A stretch of 19,701 nt of DNA from JBBQNJ01 sp038329845 (GTDB lineage: Bacteria; Planctomycetota; Phycisphaerae; Tepidisphaerales; Tepidisphaeraceae): assembly GCA_038329845.1 (NCBI GenBank), contig JBBQNJ010000086.1:1-19701 (forward strand). The letters run 5' to 3'. The position numbers and the translations under genes are program-made. A model generated the notes under the pieces. That model worked only from the letters and a program-made list of their open reading frames with translations, was not told the DNA's origin and did no database searches. Below, piece after piece: positions 14,094 to 19,701 of the stretch (positions are counted from its first letter, which is position 1; each line of letters opens with the position of its first letter).

Positions 14094-16784
14094 TTACTTT
14101 TTTGCCGCCGGTTTCTTCGGCGCCGGGTTCTTGCCTTCCGGCTTTTTCGTTTCCGGCTTTTTCACCGCCGGCTTCTTGGCGTCCGTCTTCTTCACCGGCG
14201 TTGCGATCGGCGCCGCGTTGATCATGGTCCGCGCCGGTCGCGTCCGCCGCGATGCCTCGGATGTCAATAGATCCGGCATCGCCGGCGGGCCGATGACCTC
14301 GGCGCGGTCCAAAGTCAGCCTCACTTCGCGGAAGTTCCATTGCGACGGAACCCCCCCGCCGCCGGGCGCCTGACCTTCCACCTTTAACAGCAGCCACAAC
14401 ACCCCGTCGCTGTCGAGATCCTCAGCCCCCACATCGATGCCCACGGTCTTCTGTCCAAGGGGGCGGTCCCATTGCGCCAGTAGCTCACCCGAGGCGTCCT
14501 CGTCGAGCTTTCCGCCGCGACATAGACGGCGGAATACCTCGACCGACTCGGGCGCTGATCCCACATCCACTGAAAACGTCGCCCGCTCGGGTCGCACTTG
14601 CCCGATGCCCGGGGGCGCGGCGAATCCAAGCAAAAGCCGCGGAGCCCCTTGCGCTGTCGGCACCCATTCGCGCCGATTCGGATCGTACAAGCCGAACGCC
14701 TGCGGCGCCATCATCCGGATGAACGCCGAGTCGATCCGAATTGTCGAACCCACTTCCGACGGCTCGATTCGCACAGGCGTGCGCACCAGCACCTGCGCTC
14801 GTCGGGCGATCGTCGCTCGCTCGGGATCGGGCTGGACCAGGCTCGGGAAGTCCGCCGCCGTTTCGATCCAGCCGGCCACCTGCGGCTCGGATTCATCGCT
14901 AAAGGCCGACGACATCATCGGCAACATCGAGTTCGAGTAGAGCGATTCCAGCAGCGCCCCTCGCAACACGGCGCTCTGCGGCGCCAGCAGCCCGGCGTTC
15001 TTAAAATCCCCACGCGGGTTTCGATCCGACCCGTTCGCCGCAAGCGACGACTTACCGGTCGCCATGGAATCCAGCCGGATCGCTCGCCCATCCCAGATCA
15101 GCACCGGTGCCGTCAGGCTGGTGCCCAAGCCGTTGTCGGCCGAGAGCATCAGCCCCGAAGCGCTGAACCGGCCCGCCACTTCCAATCGCCGATCCGCCTC
15201 GATGGCGCCGCGGGCCTGCCAGAGACGCTGAATCACTTCCGTCTGCACGCCCGCGTCCGGCACGCGCATGGGATTCAGCGCGATCGTCACCGGCGCGCCA
15301 CGGTTGACCTCCGGGCGAACCGTCACCGCATCGCTCGTCGCCCGCAGCCCAAAATCCCGGTCGTTGGATCCGACATAAGCCGTGAAATCCCGCTGCAATC
15401 CCCCGCCGCCGCCGCTGACGCCCAGCACCGACACCCGCGCGCTCATCAGCGACCGGTTGCCGCTTTTCAGCAGCGACATGATCCCCAACCCAAACGTGGC
15501 GATGACGGCCAGACCGACCGTCGCGGCGAACGCGCGAGGCCGATGGGCACCGCCGATCACGGCTTGCAGCCCCAGCACCAGGACCAGGTATCCGGCGCTA
15601 AGCCCCGCGGCCAGCGCCCACGGTGGCGTGGATCGCCCGATCATCGACGCGAGCATCTGATCCCTGGCATTGTGAAACGGTGCCGACGCCAGCGGATCGT
15701 TCAGACGGTCCAGGCGAAGCAAGTTTCGCCACAGCCGCACGGTTCGCTCATCGTCGGCTTTGAGTGCGGTGATCGGAAAACTGGTGAAGACGACCCGCCC
15801 CAACCCGACCGAGCGCCAGGCGGCGTGGACGTAATTCACATCGCGCAGCGCCACCGTATCGAGGGGATTTTCGGCCGCGATCGCCTCGATCAATTGCCGG
15901 GGCTTGGAAAAGTCGAGTCTCACCGGCGGTTTGCCGTCGCGGTCGACTTCGATGCCGTCGGCTTGTCGCTGCCCGATGAGCCGCGCGGGCATCCAATCGG
16001 CAAGCCAGGACTCGCTCACGCCCGCCCGCGCGTCCGGTGCCGCCAGCACCAGCACGCCTCCGGCGCGGACGAACGTCTCGAGGGCACGGCGCTGCGCGAT
16101 GTCCAGGTCATCGGGGTTGAATGCATCGAAGACCACCGCTTGAACGGCCGCGTACGCCGCGGGGTCTCGCGGCATCCGCGCCGGCATCAGATTGGGCGTG
16201 GAAAACGGGACGTTTCCCGCGGCCTTCAACACGGCTCGGAAATCGCCGATGTCGAAGTCAACAGCGTCCTGGGACCCGCGACCGCTCACGTTGACGACGA
16301 TGCAGCCTTCGTCTGCCGAGGCCGACATCTCTTTTTCGATGCTCGACAGCGGTCTGGCGAGAAACTCGCTGCGAGACAATTGTTCGCCGCGGCCGGAGTA
16401 GAACTCGACGACCGTCGAAGCGGGCGGGGGAAGCGTCTTGGACCGCGCCGGCGGCTCGGGCGGGATCGGCAGATAGCCCATCGCCATCCGGGCGACGGTG
16501 GCATGCTCCGGGACGTGGATCGCCAGGCGCATGATCGCGCTGTTGTCGCTTCCGCCGCTGCGAAACTGAACGAAGCCGGAGACGGGATGGTCGGAGCGGT
16601 TGCGCATCTCGACGCGGATGGGGATCCACTGGTTGGGCGGGTAAAACACGTCGAATTGCGGGACGGCGCTGAGGTTGAAGTCGTTCGGCTGTGCCGCGAC
16701 CTTCGCAGGCAGGCCCAGGCCGCCCACGCACGCCAGCGTGATCACGCCAATCGTTCGCCGCATGGATAGCCAGAACGTTGTCAC
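14094..16784 (-). CDS. large membrane-anchored protein with central GATase-like region and Lys/Pro tail
   Basis: Unknown function, 896 aa. The signal-like N-terminus (GTG start; RTIGVITLACVGGLGLPAKV, then AAQ) is followed by an extracytoplasmic beta-rich region. At about 210-270 a segment (AVVFDAFNPDDLDIAQRRAL, ETFVRAGGVLVLAAP) resembles the class-I glutamine-amidotransferase-like domain found in BatA-type membrane proteins. Two hydrophobic helices lie at about 389-412 and 418-439, followed by a long second extracytoplasmic or cytosolic region. The last about 33 residues are a repetitive KKPxxKK-type tail. GTG at 16784 is chosen because GGAGG lies 9 bases upstream; the ATG at 16763 is an alternative 7 codons later. 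The ORF start at 17009 overlaps ribF and is rejected. ribF ends 151 bases upstream on the same strand. Confidence 0.85.
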   Translation of the reverse strand: MTTFWLSMRRTIGVITLACVGGLGLPAKVAAQPNDFNLSAVPQFDVFYPPNQWIPIRVEMRNRSDHPVSGFVQFRSGGSDNSAIMRLAIHVPEHATVARMAMGYLPIPPEPPARSKTLPPPASTVVEFYSGRGEQLSRSEFLARPLSSIEKEMSASADEGCIVVNVSGRGSQDAVDFDIGDFRAVLKAAGNVPFSTPNLMPARMPRDPAAYAAVQAVVFDAFNPDDLDIAQRRALETFVRAGGVLVLAAPDARAGVSESWLADWMPARLIGQRQADGIEVDRDGKPPVRLDFSKPRQLIEAIAAENPLDTVALRDVNYVHAAWRSVGLGRVVFTSFPITALKADDERTVRLWRNLLRLDRLNDPLASAPFHNARDQMLASMIGRSTPPWALAAGLSAGYLVLVLGLQAVIGGAHRPRAFAATVGLAVIATFGLGIMSLLKSGNRSLMSARVSVLGVSGGGGGLQRDFTAYVGSNDRDFGLRATSDAVTVRPEVNRGAPVTIALNPMRVPDAGVQTEVIQRLWQARGAIEADRRLEVAGRFSASGLMLSADNGLGTSLTAPVLIWDGRAIRLDSMATGKSSLAANGSDRNPRGDFKNAGLLAPQSAVLRGALLESLYSNSMLPMMSSAFSDESEPQVAGWIETAADFPSLVQPDPERATIARRAQVLVRTPVRIEPSEVGSTIRIDSAFIRMMAPQAFGLYDPNRREWVPTAQGAPRLLLGFAAPPGIGQVRPERATFSVDVGSAPESVEVFRRLCRGGKLDEDASGELLAQWDRPLGQKTVGIDVGAEDLDSDGVLWLLLKVEGQAPGGGGVPSQWNFREVRLTLDRAEVIGPPAMPDLLTSEASRRTRPARTMINAAPIATPVKKTDAKKPAVKKPETKKPEGKNPAPKKPAAKK

Positions 16785-16935
16785 GTGCCTTTTCCTCCGC
16801 AGTTCCCGGGTAAGTCGATCGATTTCACATTTCTGATTTCGGATCCGATTCTTGAATCGCCAAGGCCAACCGCATCCCGAATTCATGGGGCAATTTATAA
16901 ACTCTCTTGCGTTGTACGACCCGCCGGAAAAACCG

Positions 16936-17925
16936 TCAATCGCCGATCGGCGGATCGTTCGCGATCGCGGCGTCGGCCGAGTCGGCGGCGGCAGCGACTT
17001 CGGCGACATTGGCGAGGTCTTTGGCCAGACGAGCCTTGAGTAGTTCGAGGGTCGGATACTTGATCTGGTCGCGCAGCCAGTCGATCAACTCCACGCGAAG
17101 CGTGCGGCCGTAGAGATCACCGTCGAATCCGATCAAATGGGCCTCGACTTGACGGGCCGCATCGTCGCCGAAAGTCGGCATGGCACCGATGCTGACGGCG
17201 GCGGGATATCGCCTGCCATCGACGGTGCATCGCCCGGCGTAGACGCCGTCGGCGGGGATGAGTTGGCCGCCGCACTGAAGGTTGGCGGTGCGGACTCCGA
17301 TCGTTCGCCCGCGCTGATGGCCGCGCACGACTTGCCCTTCCAGCAAATACGGTCGTCCCAGGCACCGCCCCGCATCGCGCACGCGCCCGTGCCGCAGCAG
17401 CCAGCGAATGATCGAACTGTTGACGCGAACCAGGCTCTGATCGCACAGCCGCGCTTCAACCTCATCGACCACATGCAGCGGGATTCGGTCGCGCGCGGTC
17501 CACTCGGTGAGTCGTTCGATGGTCCCGGCGCGATCTCGGCCAAAATTGAAGGTTGGACCCTCGACCAGATGCGCCGGGCGAATGCCGTCGCGCAGCGCTG
17601 AATAAAAGTCCTCGGCCGAGATCGCCAGCATCGCGGGCGTCGGTTCCAGGACCAGCAAATAATCCACACCGTACGATTGAAGCAGGTCCAGCTTGAGCGA
17701 CGCGGTCGTCAGCCGGGCGGGCGCGTGTGTCGGTCGAAGCACGGCGGCCGGATGCGGCTCGAAGGTGATCACGGCCACGCCCGGGGTCGATTCGCTTTTC
17801 GCCAGCCGCCGCGCCAGCGCGAGGATCGCCTGGTGCCCGCGATGCACCCCGTCGAAGTTGCCGATCGACACCACCGCGCCGCGCGGCAGCTCCTTCAATC
17901 GCTCAAGTCCGGCCTCGATGCTCAT
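16936..17925 (-). CDS. bifunctional riboflavin kinase / FMN adenylyltransferase (RibF)
   Basis: Makes FMN from riboflavin and then FAD in the cytosol. The N-terminal FAD synthetase nucleotidyltransferase domain is shown by VVSIGNFDGVHRGHQAILAL (HxGH), ITFEPHP, AEDFYSALRDGIRPAHLVEG, FNFGRDRAG and SSIIRWLLRHG. The C-terminal riboflavin kinase domain has LEGQVVRGHQRGRTIGVRTA followed by NL, PADGVYAG and a beta-barrel continuing through FDGDLYGRTLRVELIDWLRD. It ends in an Ala/Asp-rich tail of about 25 residues. The ATG at 17925 gives 329 aa, normal for RibF; the longer ORF to 18114 adds unrelated sequence. No strong Shine-Dalgarno is seen. Confidence 0.95.
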   Translation of the reverse strand: MSIEAGLERLKELPRGAVVSIGNFDGVHRGHQAILALARRLAKSESTPGVAVITFEPHPAAVLRPTHAPARLTTASLKLDLLQSYGVDYLLVLEPTPAMLAISAEDFYSALRDGIRPAHLVEGPTFNFGRDRAGTIERLTEWTARDRIPLHVVDEVEARLCDQSLVRVNSSIIRWLLRHGRVRDAGRCLGRPYLLEGQVVRGHQRGRTIGVRTANLQCGGQLIPADGVYAGRCTVDGRRYPAAVSIGAMPTFGDDAARQVEAHLIGFDGDLYGRTLRVELIDWLRDQIKYPTLELLKARLAKDLANVAEVAAAADSADAAIANDPPIGD

Positions 17926-18024
17926 CGCCGTCTGATGATAGCCCGCCCGCCGCCCGGTGAAAGCCGCCCTCCCCCTCGGGCCGAAGGTTCCCGCGTGGAC
18001 AGAGTATCTGTGCATCCCCGCTTG

Positions 18025-18046
18025 TTTTGCCCTCGACGGGGCAAAA
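18025..18046. other. 8-bp perfect hairpin in the ribF upstream gap
   Basis: TTTTGCCC (18025-18032) pairs with GGGCAAAA (18039-18046) across TCGACG. It lies between the broken beta-helix gene and ribF (gap 17926-18122), in minus-strand order. The T and A runs lie inside the stem, not after it, so I do not call it a terminator. The rest of the gap shows no gene. Confidence 0.5.
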
Positions 18047-18122
18047 ACAGTGGACACCAAAAGCGCGTCCCTTTTGGGCCCTGGGTGTACAGATGCTCGC
18101 GGGCAGGGTGACACAGTCTGCT

Positions 18123-19371
18123 CTACTCACCGGCGGTGAAGCGCATCTGGTCGAGATCAATCAGGCCATTTTTGATGGTCACGCGGAGTACTGCATCACC
18201 TTCGGGGAATGAAAACGAGCCGACGGTTGAGGTCGTGGGCTGATCCCAGGCGGCGCTGGGGTCTAGCTTGATGACGTCACCCAGCGGTTTGTCGTTGAGG
18301 GTCAACTTCAGCGACAGGTCTTTCTCAGGCGAGGCGTAGGTGATTGCAAGAGCATATTTGCCGGCTTTTTCGACGTTGATGGTGTAGGCCAGCCATTCAC
18401 CGGCATTGGTGAAGCCTACCACCGCGCCGTTGCCGGCGGATCTGTCGGCTTTGATGTCCACACCGTCTTTCCGATAGTAACCGCCCTGATTCTCAGGGTC
18501 TTTATCATGGAACGCCACCTCCGGGCCGCCGACATCATAGTTCTCAAACTGGATGGCTCCCGGCACTCTCCAGGGCAGCGGCAGTTGCAATCCGCCGGAG
18601 GGGTCATAGGCGGCCTGAGCGACCTTCTCGACCGCCCGCCCGATCCCTGCGTCGACGGCTTTGGCCTTCAACCTTGTAAGGGATTGCTGCCAGGTTTCCA
18701 TCGACACCGGCTCGGACTTCAGCAGTTCTTCCGCCATCGCCAATGGATTCTGGTTGGCCGGCGCGGGCACCACTTTGGTGCCTTCGTCAAGATAGGGGAA
18801 CTTGGCGTGGAAAAGATCCACCGTGGCAAACGCCTCCGTATTTTTCACAAGGAAGGGAGGGCCTTGCTTGTCGACGGCAATAATGGTGTTGAAACCCAAC
18901 GAGAAGTCCTCACCCTTTTGCAAACAAATCTGCGCGAGGTCATTGCCAAAGAATATGTTCCCATAGACCTGCGTTCCGTCGGCGGCGTAGAGGGCCAGGC
19001 CAGCTTTGCGGTTGCCGTAGGAGATGTTGTTGAACACCTTGACATCATTGATACTGCCGATCTGGATGCCTTTCCCGGCGGGGCCCGTGAATTCCAACCA
19101 TTTGGTGTCGGGCTTGCGTTCGACCCAACCGCCGGTGCCGGCCCGGCCGTTGTTCTGGATGACATTGTCGTAGATTTGGGCGTGACCCGAGCGATAGGCG
19201 TGGATGCCCGCGTCATTGCCGTACACCTTGTTGCCATAGACGTAGTTGGCGGGATCCGCAGGCCGCAGCGATGAGCACGAAGAGGAACGCCAACCCGACA
19301 GCCATGCCGAACCCGGGGCATAGGTGGGCAGCAAAAGGTCGAGGAAGACGCGTTCGTAAGCCAATTCTCAT
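18123..19371 (-). pseudogene. beta-helix + CBM6/35-like protein, N-terminus out of frame (possible frameshift/deletion)
   Basis: From about 19260 down to 18123 one frame encodes a secreted-type protein: parallel beta-helix repeats (NYVYGNKVYGNDAGIHAYRS, AQIYDNVIQNNG, VKVFNNISYGN, TQVYGNIFFGND), a helical linker, then a carbohydrate-binding module of CBM6/35 type (PGAIQFENYDVGG, GEWLAYTINVEKAGKYALAI, DAVLRVTIKNGLIDLDQMRF). Its upstream part is unlike any real N-terminus, and its only start is TTG at 19364. A different frame has ATG at 19371 with GGAAGGG upstream and a good signal peptide (MAVGLAFLFVLIAAACGS) but stops at 19213. The two frames abut at about 19250-19270. The beta-helix also begins abruptly, suggesting missing residues. 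G+C appears lower than in the neighbours (by eye). It could be a pseudogene, sequencing indel or misassembly. Confidence 0.72.
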
Positions 19372-19460
19372 CGTGCAAAGCCCTTCCAGATGAAAGTTGC
19401 GTTCAGTGCTCTGATTATCTTGACACGGGTGGTCGCAGGAAGACACAAACAGGACGCGAA

Positions 19461-19701
19461 TCATATTGTCCGATGTATCCTGCCAGCTCGCAATGCGTCC
19501 GCGCGTGCGTCGGGCAGGATGGTCAGCCGCAATCGTGTGCAGCCGAAGGGCACGAAGGTAACGCGCGTTGGCTCGCCGAGACGATCGGTGAGCGTGGCGG
19601 GATCGGGAAGCGGCGGCGTGAAGCGGAAGTCGCCTTCGCGGTTCACGGTGTGCGCCTTCACGTCGTCGGCGCTGCGGTTCTTATCCGTCAGTACGGTCAG
19701 G
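19461..19701 (-). CDS. C-terminal fragment of a probable glycoside hydrolase (GH127-like), truncated by the window edge
   Basis: The frame is open from the right edge for about 79 codons to TGA at 19461. The end contains VTFVPFGCTRLRLTILPDAR, which resembles the C-terminal strand of beta-L-arabinofuranosidase-like (GH127/DUF1680) proteins, usually ending in a V-P-Y/F-G-C-T-x-L-R motif. This identification comes from that short tail alone, so it is tentative. A GTG at 19661 is just an internal codon. An ATG overlaps the stop (ATGA) and opens the frame containing the signal peptide of the next gene, but with weak coding character before 19371. Confidence 0.6.
   Translation of the reverse strand, partial: LTVLTDKNRSADDVKAHTVNREGDFRFTPPLPDPATLTDRLGEPTRVTFVPFGCTRLRLTILPDARADALRAGRIHRTI

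Noticed and set aside
14598..16769. Long plus-strand open frame (723 codons) antisense to the large membrane-protein gene
   Set aside because: It is Arg/His/Pro-rich with no recognisable domain, as expected for a shadow frame in high-GC DNA. The minus-strand gene has a signal peptide, membrane helices and a Shine-Dalgarno.
16936..17009. Longer start for the large membrane protein overlapping ribF
   Set aside because: The first 75 residues from 17009 overlap the ribF end and have no signal-peptide character; GTG at 16784 has GGAGG at proper spacing.
18025..18046. Intrinsic terminator after the broken beta-helix gene
   Set aside because: The hairpin is perfect but no T-tract follows it on either strand; the T and A runs are part of the stem.

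Overview
High-GC bacterial DNA, most probably from the Planctomycetota and plausibly the Phycisphaerae. The evidence is two prepilin-type proteins with an exact H-X9-DG motif (a family greatly expanded in planctomycetes), a PEP-CTERM secreted protein, a Minf_1886-type protein (Planctomycetes/Verrucomicrobia-restricted) and many hairpin-forming intergenic repeats. Lineage is inferred from family knowledge; no search was run.

Layout. 1-260 is a five-copy 55-bp tandem array. 267-1522 holds a divergent pair: a single-pass membrane protein with coiled coil and C-terminal HTH (-), and a LOG-family phosphoribohydrolase (+). 1523-1935 is repeat-rich and non-coding. 1936-8469 is a minus-strand block, in transcription order: prepilin-like protein (8469), LacI-family regulator (7655), PEP-CTERM beta-strand-repeat protein (6437), secreted pectate-lyase-fold protein (4955), second prepilin-like protein (2844). 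8768-9586 carries an orphan FliN-like SpoA protein and a small double-CXXC protein. 9689-12008 (+) has a Minf_1886 protein, a translationally coupled small membrane protein, and a bifunctional nucleotidyltransferase/sugar kinase whose two HldE-like domains are in reversed order. 12175-13962 (+) is a coiled-coil/PKD-like/beta-helix protein. 14094-17925 (-) has a large membrane-anchored protein and RibF. The right edge (-) has a broken beta-helix/CBM protein and the C-terminus of a probable glycoside hydrolase.

The main result is in the 1936-8535 block. The lacI gene and the 8469 prepilin gene each have a good sigma70-type promoter (16-bp spacers) overlapped by a near-identical 17-bp palindrome-like site (14/17 identical, core ACGT). 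This predicts that the LacI-type protein represses itself and a pseudopilin, tying pseudopilin, PEP-CTERM protein and beta-helix polysaccharide-active protein into one carbohydrate-responsive surface locus. A strong intrinsic terminator separates the PEP-CTERM gene from the beta-helix gene. Other points worth attention are the reversed HldE-like fusion, a Shine-Dalgarno core in a hairpin loop at 12156-12173, the out-of-frame signal peptide/beta-helix junction near 19255, and at least five families of dispersed or tandem repeats.
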